Part shown: positions 32,960-44,300 of the stretch, piece after piece
Position numbering within the stretch: the stretch's first letter is position 1
Layout of the letters: each line of letters begins with the position of its first letter
Assembly (NCBI GenBank): GCA_022376515.1
Contig: WTXI01000047.1
Location: 177,470-241,469, forward strand
Origin: Lactifluus volemus
Taxonomy: Eukaryota > Basidiomycota > Agaricomycetes > Russulales > Russulaceae
Direction: 5' to 3'
DNA: 64,000 nt
The notes under the pieces: model-generated
What the model was told of the DNA's origin: nothing
Database searches by the model: none
What the model saw: the letters and a program-made list of their open reading frames with translations, nothing else
Position numbers and translations under genes: made by a program

Positions 32960-34657
32960 TTAAAAACCCTCATCGTCTAGCATTTGTTCTAGGAGTGCCC
33001 TCCTTTCTTCCTGTGGGAGGTCCCTCATGTTTCCGCGGAGTGCATCGTGGTCGGTCTGAGACGGTGGGGGTGTGGGTACGGTGGGCGCCATCATTTGATT
33101 GGTTGCTACTTGGTTTGCTTGTGTCTGTGTGGAGATTTGGTTTGCTTGCCATGGCTTCTTTTTTCCTTGCTTCTTTGGGCAGGTCTTTGCCATATGGCCA
33201 GTACCTTTGCAGAAGAAGCATGCGCCTCGTTTCATGCAGTCGGCTTTTTCTTCTGCCGTCATGGCGTTGACGGCGACTCCGTCCACGTCCATGGTGTTTT
33301 CGTCGCGCTTCCCGCTGTTGTGGTACCTTTGTGTCCTTTCGCGCATGTTTCCTTTGTTTCTGTCTTTGAGGTTCTTGGCCCTCTTCCCCCAGTGCGCATC
33401 CCATTCTAACCATTTTTGATGGTGTGCCCTGGCGGCTGCGATACACGCGCCAAGTGTATTCGGTTGTGGGGTGATGTGTTCGAAGATCGCTTTATTTAGT
33501 CCGTGGGGTAGTCCATCCCTGAACATGAGAATGGTTCCCTTGTCATCTGGGTTTCGTCGGGCTCGTCGTACCAGTTCTTGAAAGTCAGATGTGTAGATGT
33601 CTAACTTTCCATCATTCATTTTCAGGGCTGCAAGTTCCCTTTCTGCATTTTGTTCTTCAGCGGTGTCTTCAAAAGCGCTTTCGAAGGCTGCTTTGAAGAG
33701 CGTCCACAGTCATTTGTTGTTTACACCAATCGGGTTGTGGAAGCGGTTTGTGACGTCGTCTAGCCACTCCAGTTGTCCTTCTACCCAATTATTGACCTTC
33801 GGTCCGCAGATGTACATGAGGCACTGGGTGACTCTTTGGTAAGGGGTGGCCAGATTGATGTTGAATTTGTTGACACGGTAGTAGAGGTTCCATTGGTTCA
33901 TGAACTGCTGTGCGTCACTTCTATCTCCGTTGAAGACCATTGGTGGTTTTCCGGTAGGTGGCCCGTTTACAAACGTGTGTGGTAGGGCAGCCGGTTGTGC
34001 GTACCCTCCCTGAAGTGGGCCTCCTCCGGGTGGGCCTCCTCCAGGTGGACCTCCTCCGGGTGGGCCTTCTCTGGGTGGGCCTCCTCCAGGTGGGCCTCCT
34101 CCGAGGTATTGGCCGTGTCCCCATGGGTCGCGCTGTCGTCTGGATGGTCCGGGAAGGGGTCCCTCGTTTCTAAAGGCTGTGTTTACTGCTACTGGTTCGG
34201 TCATCATTGTCAGGACTTGTATTCCTTCGGCTAAGTCCGTGTATGGGGTCGTGTTGTTCTGGTGTTGGTAGGATGCTGGGGACCGTATCTCTTTGTCTGG
34301 TTCATCTGTATCGTCTTCTATTCCAGGGGCGCTTCTAGGTGCGCTGAGTGCCCTGTTGTTGGGGTGCTGGGCGTCGGTTTCTCTCCACCATCCTACTTCA
34401 GGGTCTTCTCGTAGGAGGGCTAGGTTTGGGCAAGTCACTAATCTTCCTTCTCCGTCCCTCATTAATAAGAACCATCGATCGTTGATGAATTCTATGGGGC
34501 GGGTGCTGCCTTCGTGTGCTACTGAGTAGTGTCATTCTGTGGGGTTCCAGAATACGCCGCCTTTTACATGGGCCGGCAAGTCGTCGGTGAATTGTACTGA
34601 GACATGGACCGGTGTCTCGTCATCTATGAATACTGCATTGATAAGTGTCGTGGCCAT
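32960..34657 (-). pseudogene. Element C Gag with two in-frame stops
   Basis: ATG at 34657. The N-terminal domain shares DLPAHVKGG and WWRETDAQHPNNRAL with the C' gag. A GGGPP-repeat linker, a capsid-like part and a zinc knuckle CFFCKGTGHMAKTC follow, ending LLEQMLDDEGF. TGA codons at about 34530 and 33710 sit where Arg (CGA) is expected. The start and end are otherwise conserved. Confidence 0.85.
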
Positions 34658-34765
34658 CGCGGATACACTATCGTTCTTCTCTGCTGCACTGTCTGGGTGG
34701 TAAGGCTAGAGTCTGTTCGCGGTATAATACTCGCGTCGGTTCGTATCCCTCCTAGAGATTTGAGG

Positions 34766-34777
34766 AGCTTGGACTTA
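34766..34777 (-). promoter_or_regulatory. Element C self-priming site
   Basis: Directly next to the 5' LTR; plus-strand AGCTTGGACTTA is the exact reverse complement of 35011-35022 inside the LTR. The LTR TATA box (about 35049-35056) lies about 35 nt before that site in sense orientation. Confidence 0.75.
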
Positions 34778-35290
34778 TGTTAGGAACGAGCGGTTCCTAT
34801 GCTCTTGGTAGAGTCAGGTGGTTCAGGTAAACCTTAGCAACGTCAGTCGATAAGGGTCAGGGTTCAGAAGTACTAAGTCAACGGTCATGTGACAGAGTAT
34901 CAGCAGTAACTTGCAGCGTTACTGACGGCGTGTGAGACAGGGATCAGGAGTCTGAGAGTTTCAGGAATGAAGTGTGAGGTTCTCAGAACAGTAAGCTTGT
35001 ATTGTAGGCTTAAGTCCAAGCTGGAGAGCTAGGGCCTAAGTGAGGGTCCTTATATACATGAACTACCCTAGTCAGAATGAGTCGGTATGAGTCACGTAGC
35101 AGTAGTCAGCGTGACTCATGGTGATGAGTCATAACGAGTCACCATGAGTCGAAGTCCTTTGCGTGAATCAGTGTGAGTCACGCGGTCTTAAGTAATCGTA
35201 CAGTACTCAGTCCGGATGCGAGAATTGTATGTAAGCAGTCATGTGAGAAATTTTACGTAAGGGAGGGGCAGTGACCGTGTAACCGTAACA
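34778..35290 (-). repeat. 5' LTR of element C
   Basis: 513 bp, TGTTAGGAACGAG ... CCGTAACA on the plus strand. It carries many GAGTC words (35080-35180), like the other LTR families here. It abuts the A2 pol remnant at 35291. Confidence 0.85.
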
Positions 35291-36022
35291 GCATGGGCCA
35301 TACAGCAACCCAAACTGACGAGTTCACTTTGGGACTACCTCACACCTACCTCCAACCATCCACGGTCCTCACTCCCCATCCTCGCGTCACCAACGTGGCA
35401 CGAGGACCTCCCCGATTTTGGTAGACTCCCAGGGAGCGACGCCGCCCCCTCCCTGTCAAACAACCAACTACCCTCCTTACCAAGCTCACCGGCCTCTGAC
35501 GTCCGCAACTCACCTGCCTCATCTGTCTCCCCTATCCAGGACGACGAACTCGGATGGGCATTTGATAATGACGGCAACACTGACAACAACAAGTGGCCAA
35601 GGAGTCCAATTTATGACAGCACGCATCCCCTTTACTGCAAGACTTGCATGGAATGGGTCGTCAATAGTAGCAGTGGAACCGCTGCTGATAGCGCCGCAGC
35701 CAGGGTCACGCACATGCCCTATTGTGGTCGATGCAAGCAACGAAACCCCGGGCACCTCTACATCGAGTGCCCCCTCCACCAATGGTGTGAGTGGTGTGCT
35801 GACTACGGCCATTCAGGCCCTTCGTGTCATGAACCCCACCAGCAATGCAAGTTCGGAGACGCTTGTAGAGTCCCCTTAGAACACCCTCACTGGCACTGGT
35901 CGTGCCCCTACACCGACGACAAGAAGGCTTACCTCTGGTATGGCCATGGTGTCAATTGCTCCACATCTGGCTGGATCAACACGGAGATGAGTGACTGGGA
36001 CTATGCTGCTGACCGTGAATGA
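35291..36022 (+). pseudogene. A2 Pol, C-terminal tail
   Basis: A single open frame from AWAIQQPK through the Pro/Ser linker to the Cys/His module (CGRC, CEWC, CKFGDAC) and the Trp-rich end, stop at 36020-36022. Everything upstream of this part of pol has been lost between 26174 and 35291. Several conserved residues differ from A1 (for example VNCS for VDRS). Confidence 0.85.
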
Positions 36023-36056
36023 ACGCAGGTGGGACTGCACCTTAGACGGGGGATGG

Positions 36057-36664
36057 TGTTATGGACTGACATGTGTTTGCTGACTCATACTATACGTTTT
36101 CGGACTGATGACTCATTTCTGCTGACTTCCTTGCTTATGTAAATGGACTGCTGATCGCTTTGTTTCAGATCGCTTACTTATTCTTCTCTCATGATACAGC
36201 CTCGCACAGCACCGTACAGCCGCAAGTAACAGCCACATGCACAGGATGACTTGCTGATTCCTGAAACATGTTTCAAACCCTGAAAGCTGTACGAAGGTCA
36301 CAGCCCTTATGGCTGTGTACATAGCCTCTTTACTTCTCTATATAAACCCTGTACTTTCTGCCCTAGAGACCTTAAGTCTCAGTTTTGTTTCGCAATCCAA
36401 GTCTTCTATCTATTAGAACCTTGCTTGCCTAGAAGCATCAGACCTGAGAGAACCCTCTTGACATCACGACCTTCGACTTCTTGACACTTTGGTCTCATCC
36501 CTGAGCCCAAAGCCCTTGACCTCTGAAACACTCTTGACTTGGTCGTTTACTAAGTCTCATCTCTATCGAACCTTTGATCTTGGCTTGCATGTCTTGCAAG
36601 TCTTGCTCTTGACTTCACAAACAATTGTACACTTCGTACAAAGGTCCCACTTGGAACCTTAACA
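36057..36664 (+). repeat. 3' LTR of A2
   Basis: 608-bp family-A LTR, preceded by the GGGGGATGG polypurine tract. The right flank TACAG nearly matches the GTACA left of 15784, which links it with the 5' LTR there. Confidence 0.85.
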
Positions 36665-37010
36665 TACAGGGCACCTCTTCTTTTCTCAAGCGTCGAGGCC
36701 CTACAATGGTACATGCACAAGGTGTGTCTATTCTTTCATTTTCTTGACCATCCACCGTTCGCTAACATGCAACCTGGGCCAGGTGTACATGTTTCTCCCG
36801 GCAGGCCCAGAAGCAGCTGTCTCCCGTCGAGATAAGTGGTGATCGCCTCATGTTCACCCAGTCTGACATGCACCCCAGCAACTTCAGCGTCAACCAGCAC
36901 AAGAAGACGGTCTTGATGGATTTCGCGGAAATAGGGCTGTTGCCCGAAACCTTCGTCGCGTATACCATGTATTTGGAGAAACACGCGGCTCCTGGACCCA
37001 CTGGCACTGC
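36665..37010 (+). pseudogene. APH/choline-kinase-type phosphotransferase fragment
   Basis: Two exon pieces separated by a short intron (about 36722-36780). The second contains RLMFTQSDMHPSNF and TVLMDFAEIGLLPET, which correspond to the H-x-D-x-x-x-x-N catalytic loop and the metal-binding D of the PF01636 family. The first Asp position reads SDMHPSN. The N-lobe and the C-terminus are absent. A sister copy lies at 61210-61510 on the minus strand. Confidence 0.65.
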
Positions 37011-37470
37011 TGGGCGGTCCATGGCGTCATGCTGTCTGCGTCGGCATCTTCTGCACCCTCCTCAGTACGTTGTCAGCCTGCCCCACCCCAACGTGCCTGA
37101 CCTTTTTTTCCCCTTCTTTCCGCCTCCGCCTCCGCTGCCTCCTCCTGCGCTGCCGCCTGCACCACCTGCACCACCTCCTCTTGGGCCTCCTGGGCCACTT
37201 CCATCTCCTCCACCGCATTCGCCTCCACATCACACACCTCCTGGACCCACTGGCACTGCCGGGCGGTCCACAGTGTCATGCTGCCTGCACCGACGTGTTT
37301 TGCACCTCCCTGGTATGTTGTCACTCTGTCTGCTCAAACCTAACACGTCCTGACTTTTTTCTTCTTTTTTCACCTCCGCCTCTGCCGCCTCCACCACCTC
37401 CTGGGCCACTTCCGTCTCCTCCGCCGCTGCCTCCACACCTGTGCTTCCTGCACCTGTCATTTTATGACTT
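36985..37470. repeat. Two degenerate ~255-bp repeat units
   Basis: Each unit begins with CTGGACCCACTGGCACTG, continues CGGTCCA...TGTCATGCTG and ends in CCTCC/CCGCC low-complexity sequence. Similar units lie at 60750-61210 and singly near 41780-41890 on the opposite strand. Long Pro-rich ORFs here are by-products of composition. Confidence 0.6.
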
Positions 37471-37569
37471 TGTCACCTGCTTGCGAATGTCATCGCATGC
37501 ATCCGCTCAACAACTTATGCCTCAAGCCACAAAGCCCCCGCACACCCAGTCAGCAAGTAAAAGTGGCTC

Positions 37570-37990
37570 AAGATGGCCGTCCCGCTATCCTGGAGCCAAA
37601 AAGTCACTCATAAACATGTGCACGGCCACACCTAGCGGGTACAACACAAAGAACTGTACATACTTGCAAATACAAACAAGGCAAATGTGGCGCTGAATGC
37701 CAGGTGTGTGAACACCGGATCCGCCGCCACGCCAGGCACAAACATGACCACGGCGAGCGCGTGGAAAATTTGCGCCATGCGAACATCCATGTTGGTAAGC
37801 TCTCGAGCGCGACATATGCGGCTGGGATCGAATCGCAATTGTCTGCTCGGTTCGGGGTTGAGTATGAGTGTGAGCTTGCGAAGCTCCTGTAGTCAGAGCA
37901 GGGACTGACTTCCGTGACTTCTGGTGCTATCTTATTCTGTTTTGTCTGCATCTCCTGCAGCTTCCACATTTCCTGTGCCTCCTGCATTTC
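37570..37990 (-). pseudogene. Membrane-protein gene fragment, unrecognised
   Basis: Minus strand reads RELTNMDVRMAQIFHALAVV, then MFVPGVAADPVFTHLAFSAT and further hydrophobic sequence, compatible with two membrane helices. The same fragment recurs at 49140-49526 on the plus strand. Family not recognised; it is part of the cargo of elements X and Y. Confidence 0.45.
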
Positions 37991-38612
37991 CCATGAGCCT
38001 TGTCCTGGTTATTAATGTTGTAGTGTAATCTCAAATATATTTTGCTTAAAATGTTCTTAAAAGTGCTTAAATCTCACTTAAACATGCTTGAAACTCACTC
38101 AAATGTTGAAATTGACCCAATTTTAAGTGAAAAAAAAAGAAAATAAGCGAAAATAAGCAATTTCCTGGAGGCCGACTTGTCTTAAAATGACTTAAAGTGC
38201 TTAAAGTACTTAAAAAAACTTTTTAAGTGAGTTTAAGTAGAAATAAGCTGCTTGGACATTTTGCTGATGACTCTCACCGCCAATCACTGGTGCAGGGTAA
38301 TTATGAACAAGGTTTTGCCAATGAATGAGTCAGGAACCCCCAAGGCAGGCACACCAATTCGCAGCATGGTCGCCTGTCATGCTGTTGGAATGAATAACAC
38401 AGCGAAGAGAAACAGGACACCTTCGTTTGCGTGTAAGTGCCTCCATTTCTGAACAAACGTCGTATCGACCGTTAACGTTTGAAACTTCAGCGGGTTCATC
38501 TAGTCCCACCCACTTTCTGTCGTGCTCGTCGCATATAGAACTAGCACTCCCGGAAGTAGAGGCTCCAGTAGCAGCGTCAGTACAAATCTGGACTCTGAGC
38601 CTCTCGACTTTC

Positions 38613-39548
38613 TGTCACGGTTCGCAGGGACCGTGGCTCGAAGTGAGCGTCGTTCTGGTTGGCTATTTGCTGTGGCGAGTCGGACAAGACTAGCAACACC
38701 AAATAGTCGATTTTAGCACGTGCAGGCAAGGTCCTGTGTGGAGTAGACTTGACTGTGCGAACTCTGGGTGTCTGTATCGCGCGAGACGGACTAGCGGACC
38801 GGCGCACGCGATGGTCGGAGTTACCGTTCCCAAAAGGGATAGACGGTGGCAGATGGGTTAGTGACGATGTGTAGGTTCAACCGCAACACGGGCGCGAGTG
38901 TGTTTGGAACGCAAGAGATGCTTGCCTTCCAAGGACACTCGTGAGAGGTTGAACTAAGGTTCGAGGGCGGACGCGGGGTGAGAAGTGGGGACTACTTCTC
39001 ACAGCGCGTTCGTATTAGGGTTCAGGCGTCTGGGGACTTGTTACACGGAAATGGAACAAATTCACAGATGTCTGATTGTGGCGCGAAGTACCTAGATCAA
39101 GGTATGAAGAGGGGATTCACAAGAAGAGAGGAGGAAGATGCGATGCGAGTGTGAGCAGGAGACAATGAACTGCGATTCTAGACGAAGCTGAAGCTGGGGC
39201 TTTAGCTCGTCTACAGGGCCCTATTTATGCGTACAGAGGGCCAGCCAACTATCCTACAAAGGTCACAGTACAGTAGCGAAGTCAAGACTATTGACTAAGG
39301 ACCTGAGTCAGTTCTGATGACTCAAGAACTGACTCAGTGCGTCTGACTCAAGATCTGAGTCAAGAACGCTGACTCAAGATTTGAGTCATGATCCCTGAGT
39401 CAAATATACGTCCCAAACGGCGATGCACAGCCCCTAGAAGCGGAACAGAAGGGGCTGGCCAAGGAAGGGGATCTTAGGTTACAACACAAGTCGAAAATCA
39501 GACGGAAAACAGTAAGGGATGGGCCGGACGGCCCGCATAACCGTAACA
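38613..39548 (-). repeat. Solo family-B LTR in the MCM4 pseudogene
   Basis: 936 bp, TGTCACGG ... CCGTAACA, with an exact duplication CTTTC at 38608-38612 and 39549-39553. No internal element sequence, so it is a solo LTR left by LTR-LTR recombination. Contains dense GAGTCA/TGACTC words (39300-39400). Confidence 0.95.
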
Positions 39549-40929
39549 CTTTCCATCGTGAGTCCCCTCTCTGGGATTAATTTCACCCATCATCCTCTTT
39601 TCCTCAGGAGCCCCCCAGGCTGCCAAACTGGCAACTCCAAAAAACAGATGGGGGGACATTCACTCTTCTCTGAGTCTCACCCCGACGCCGCCCATTGCAC
39701 ATCCTGTCTGACCCAATCTCCTCCCCTCCTCGGATGCGGATGTGGAGTGCCTCTCGCTCCCCGCCTCCTCCGCAGCTGGCCTGTCCGCCACGCCCGCTCA
39801 GGGACGGAAGATGAGCCCAACAAGATTCGCGTGAATTGGGGCACGACGGTCAACCTGGCTGACACGATGAAGGCCTTCCGGGACTTTTTCAAGGGGTTCA
39901 AACCGAAATAAATACTGTATCATCCACGACCGCTCGACCAAGCCGTCATGGTCGAGGTGCTGTTGTACGAGGGCTATCTGAAGAGGATGCGCATCACTGG
40001 AGAGGCGAATCTGAACCTTGATTGTGAGGATTTGCACGCATTTCCACCGAGTCGCAAGCTGTATGGACAGCTGGTCAAGTACCCACAAGAAGTCCTTCCC
40101 ACAAGGTATGTCCCCCCGTACTTCTATCCATATGAGGAGCAAGACTGTTGACCTGTGCGGTGCCAGTCACGGACAAACTCATCTGTATCAAAGGTCTCGT
40201 CACCCGAGCCACCCCCGTCACCCCTGACATGAAGGTTACCTTTTCCCGCTGCCTCACACTGTGCAAGTCGAGATTGACCGCGGTAAGATCGACGAGCCGG
40301 CGGCCTGCCCTCGTGACGTCTGTGCCTAGGTAGGCACCACAACCGCTGCGATTTTGCGGACGGACAAGTGATTAGACTGCAAGAGACGCCCAACGCGGTG
40401 CCAGATGGTCAGACACCACACACGATCTCGCTCAGCGCGTACGACGAACTGGTGGACGCGAGCAAGCCGGGCGACCGTCTCGTCGTCACGGGAATATTCC
40501 ACAGCGTGCTGGTACGCGTGAACCCACGTCGTCGGACGATCAAGAGCCTGTTCAAGACTTTTCTCGACGTGGTGCACGTCAAACTCGGCGGAGACGACTC
40601 GAGACTCGCATTCGACAAGTCCATGCGTCCCGCCGGTGGTGATTGCTTGCCTGGAATCGGCGGTGGCGTTGGTTAGGAAGAGGAGGGAGAAGAGGACGGG
40701 CAAGTCGTGTGCAAGGCTGAGATGGAGCAGAAGGTCAAGGAGCTCGGTCAGCACCCTGACATTTACACTCTCCTGTCGCGCTCGCTCGCGCCCAGCGTGT
40801 GGTCCATGGATGACATCAAGAAGGGAATCTTGCTTCAGCTCTTTGGTGGGAGTAACAAGAATATCACAACCGTCCTTCGCCTCCCCCACTCTCACACCGG
40901 CTATCTTACGGCTCCCGGGCTAGACATAG

Positions 40930-42240
40930 CCGGGGGGCTTATAGGAGCATAATAGACATTAGAAATACATTTATTATGTAAATCGTAGTCCTAATACACT
41001 AGAAGCGCCGACGGGATTTTCGGGCCAGATGAGGCCGGTATTACTAACCCTCAGGCTCTGATTGGCTGTTGCGAGCAAAGCATGCCATTTTGGAAATATT
41101 GTAAACTCTCAGAGTCTCAGGTGTGACAAACACACCTTTTTTGTTTAATTTCGCCACACACTACAATTTCTACCAAAAAAATTTATTCAAAATAATGTAA
41201 TACATGGTACTATGCAAAATGTGGTGATTGAGCAAGAAATGGGCAAGAAATTTGGAGTGATCCAGAAGGGGGGGCGTGTGTGATCCGGTAGGGGGGCGCG
41301 GGAGGTGCGGGAGACGCGGGAGGCGCAGGAGGTGCGGGAGGCGCGGGAGGCGCGGGAAACCCGGGAGGTGCGGAAGACGCGGGAGACGCGGGAGGCACGG
41401 GAGAAGCGGGAGACGCGGGAGGTGCGGGAGACACGGGAGGCGCAGGAGGTGCGGGAGGTGCGGGAGGCACGGGAAACCCGGGAGGTGCGGAAGACGCGGG
41501 AGGTGCAGGAGACGCGGGAGGCACGGGAGACGCGGGAGGCACGGGAGGTGCGGGAGGCGCGGGAGGTGCAAAGGGCACGGGAAGCGCAGGAGGCCCAGCA
41601 TACCCAAGAGGCGCGGGAGATGCGGGAGGCACGGGAAGCGCAGGAGGTGCGGAGGCAGCGGCGCAAGAGACGGGTGACGCAGGAGGTGGACGAGGTGGTG
41701 GTGCAGACAGGGGCGGCGGCGGCGCAGGGGGCAGAGGAGGAGCAGGAGGCAGAGATAGAGAAGGGGGAGGCAAAAGAGTCAGGACACATTGGGGCGGGGC
41801 AAGCAGCATGACAACGTACCGGGGAGGAGGTGCAGAAGGCGTCGGGGCAGCGTGACACCGTGGACCGCCCCACGGTGCCAGTGGGTCCGTAAGCGCCGAT
41901 GCGGAGGAGGCGAAAGCGGTGGAGGCACAGGCAGAGGCACAGGAGGAGGGGAGGGGGAGGAGGCAGCAGTGGGGGGCGTTGGGGCGACAACGCGCACAGG
42001 AGGCGATGCAGTCGCGGTAAGGCGGCGGGGACGTGGAGACATGTGGCAGCGCCAGACGGGGAGCGGTGGCGACAGCAGAGGCTACGACAGAGACGGCGAC
42101 AGAGGGGACAGAGGGAGGGACAGGAGGACGCAGCAGAGGCACGAAAATCAACATCGTGCCAACAAGAACAAACATGGTAATTGCATAAGATTTGTAATAC
42201 CTTCCTTTTAAGGAAATGTAAGAGTGGGGGAGAGCTGGGT
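40930..42240. repeat. Low-complexity insertion with 9-bp minisatellite
   Basis: It separates the MCM4 halves. About 41290-41660 is a run of GCGGGAGGC/GCGGGAGAC-type 9-mers. Toward 42170 the minus strand reads FVLVGTMLIFVPL, a phrase that recurs in the element at 58370. Long Pro-rich minus-strand ORFs (up to 397 codons) come from the repeat. No gene. Confidence 0.65.
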
Positions 42241-43020
42241 CAAATAGAATATCACCAGAGGCGGTGGAGGTGGGTGGTCCGCGATACCGCGGGAACATCA
42301 ACGTGCTTATGGTGGGCGATCCAGGAATGAGCAAGTCACAGATATTACCGGAAGGGTGCCTTCCCTCCTTCGGTGATGTTTGCGTCACTCGATTATCAAA
42401 CATAAAGTATGTGCATAAACTTGCACCTAGAGGCGTTTACACCTCCGGAAAGGGCTCCTCTGCCGTCGGTCTGACGGCTTATATTACGCGTGATTCCGAC
42501 TCGAAACAACTTGTGTTCGAGAGGTACAGTTTAAATTCCTTTCATCAATTTGTTTGTGAGGCTCAACATTTCCGTTCCACTCGCAGCTGTGCACTCGTTC
42601 TGAGTGATGGGGGTGTATGCTGCATCGACGAGTTTGACAAGATGTCTGAAGTGACGTGTAGCGTATTGCACGAAGTCCACACTCACGGGAGGGGGACACA
42701 GGAACAACAAACCGTCTCGATAGCTAATGCCGGGATTATCACCACCCTCAATGCCTGTATGTCCATCCTTGCGGCCGCCAATCCCGTAGGTTCAAAATAC
42801 GACGTGAACCTCCCCATCACGCGCAACATTCAGCAGCGGTGCTTCGCACGAGCTATGTATCGAGTGCGGGCGTCCACGACGTCCTGCGAGGATGGTGGAC
42901 CAGATCGTAGTATGGTGCTGGTGGTAATCGTGATCGGCATTGTTGGTGTCGTCGTCATGACCGTCCATTGCCGAAGATGGCTCCTCACTTATCACTTACT
43001 TGATGAGGGACTGTGGATGT

Positions 43021-44109
43021 AGATACAAACTTATGTAATGTCGTTGAGAATAGAGGTTTCTGAGTTTAACCTAGCCATGGCTCAAGCGGAGCGAAGCCGA
43101 GCTGTTCCAGAGCCATCCAAATTTGGGTAGCTCAGCTTAGCTCAAGAGCCATTTGATCGGTTAGCCACTCTGTGCCGAGCCGAGCGCAATCAATCTCACT
43201 TTGAAGCGTTGCCCTGTTGCCCATGCCCTCACCCTTATTGATCGGATCGGGTAAAGGTGATTGCCTAGACCTAGTCATGGGCGGTGCCGGAGAGCGACTC
43301 GGAGAGTGCATAATTTGCTCAGTCATGCTGCTTACAAGGGCCAGGGCTGCCATGTCATAGGTCATCCATCAACAGGCGGGGTAGGCGTATGGCCGAGGAG
43401 TCCGAGGACCGGATTGGATGCAGGGCTACCAGCTGTGAGCGTCATGCACCCGCCTTGCCGCTTGAATTTTTTCTTTCTGAAACTAGAAGTAATAGCCGAC
43501 GGCAAGAGAAATAATAAAAGAGTTAGACAAAGGACATGAGCCAACTGAATTTGCATACTGCGTGCAGACATATCGAACCCCTTCGCTACTGTGGCATGTT
43601 CTTTTGCCAGTGAACTACAGTTCCTTAACACAGCGGAAACAAAAGTAATATTAGCTGTGTTGACGGCTAACTAAACGTTTCGATTGGCACAGCGCAATCG
43701 ACCTCGATTGAAAGTGAGAAAGGAGAGATCTGTATGTTGAGTTGTGTCTCGGACAGCATCTGCAAAACAGGGCGTGACCGTAACGGCCCCCAACCGCCCC
43801 CTTCAAGCAGTGTAGTGATTGCAATAGTAATGGTAATGGCACCAAAACCCTAACCTTACATAATAAAACGCGGTAGCCATGTTTTTTTTTGCTGATGAAC
43901 GACGATGGGGCCTTCCCGGATTGCCCGATGCTTACAGTTGGGGACGATTACCAAGTTGGGCATTGATCGCAATGTTTGACTCGGATGGGATCGACTCGGA
44001 TGCGATGATTACGAGTATCACATGCTGAGTTTCAAGTTTCCCGCATTGCCCGACGAAACCAATTTTCATGGTCCCGACAACATGAAAATCACTGCGTTCA
44101 TCCATGAGA
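43021..44109. other. Intergenic with GAGCC-rich repeat
   Basis: Words GCCGAGC/GCTCAGC at 43075-43190 resemble the palindromic MITE at 14965. GTTTTTTTTTGCTGATG near 43880 resembles a CATCAGCA end without a partner. No gene recognised. Confidence 0.35.
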
Positions 44110-44300
44110 CCAGGCTGTGTTCTTGTTATACTTTCTTATAAGGTCATTCATCCTCTCTTATGCCTCTTCGCTACGTTCATCTTCATGTCTTTGCAAGCTA
44201 GCATCCATCCCAGGAGAGCTGTACTCTGGTCATACTTTCTTATACGGTCATTCATCCTCTCTTATGCCTCTGCACTGCATTCATCTTCATGTCATTGTCA
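44110..44300 (+). repeat. Tandem duplication upstream of the acyltransferase
   Basis: About 80 bp beginning ATACTTTCTTATA and ending CATCTTCATGTC is present twice, at about 44127-44195 and 44232-44300, with a few differences. It overlaps the probable 5' end of the acyltransferase gene, so the true start of that gene is uncertain. Confidence 0.75.

Larger units (their letters stand above)
28883..35290 (-). mobile_element. Decayed gypsy element C
   Basis: 5' LTR 34778-35290, gag, protease, RT/RNase H and most of integrase. The 3' end is cut off by element D. It contains two hAT MITEs. Lesions include three TGA codons where CGA is expected and one frameshift near 31790. It belongs to a different family from A, with Gag closest to that of C' at 62657. 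Confidence 0.9.
36665..38268 (+). mobile_element. Element X: CATCAGCA-type DNA element with host gene fragments
   Basis: The right end reads GGACATTTTGCTGATG at 38268, the inverse of the start of Y (48829). The subterminal 230 bp are filled with ACTTAA/TTAAGC words. Inside, in order: an APH kinase fragment, two degenerate repeat units, an Ala/His-rich piece, and a membrane-protein fragment on the opposite strand. No transposase was found. The left end is not in this block. Confidence 0.7.
38440..43020 (+). pseudogene. MCM4: MCM4 replicative helicase pseudogene
   Basis: MCM4 is one subunit of the MCM2-7 replicative helicase. The N-terminal Ser-rich tail (38500-38612) is split from the rest by a solo LTR. 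Then come RWGDIHSSLSLTPTP, FFKGFKPK, LYEGYLKRMRITGEANLNLD, ICIKGLVTRATPVTPDMK and [36 protein letters not shown] and LLQLFGG follow by 40855. After a low-complexity insertion of 1.3 kb the AAA+ part resumes at 42264: [20 protein letters not shown] (Walker A, with Met where Thr is usual) and [11 protein letters not shown] (Walker B), to [10 protein letters not shown]. Frames change several times, and the arginine-finger and C-terminal parts are missing. Clearly dead. Confidence 0.85.

Noticed and set aside
41210..42403. 397-codon minus-strand Pro/Ala-rich ORF
   Set aside because: It is the by-product of a 9-bp minisatellite with all frames open; no domain and no conserved start.
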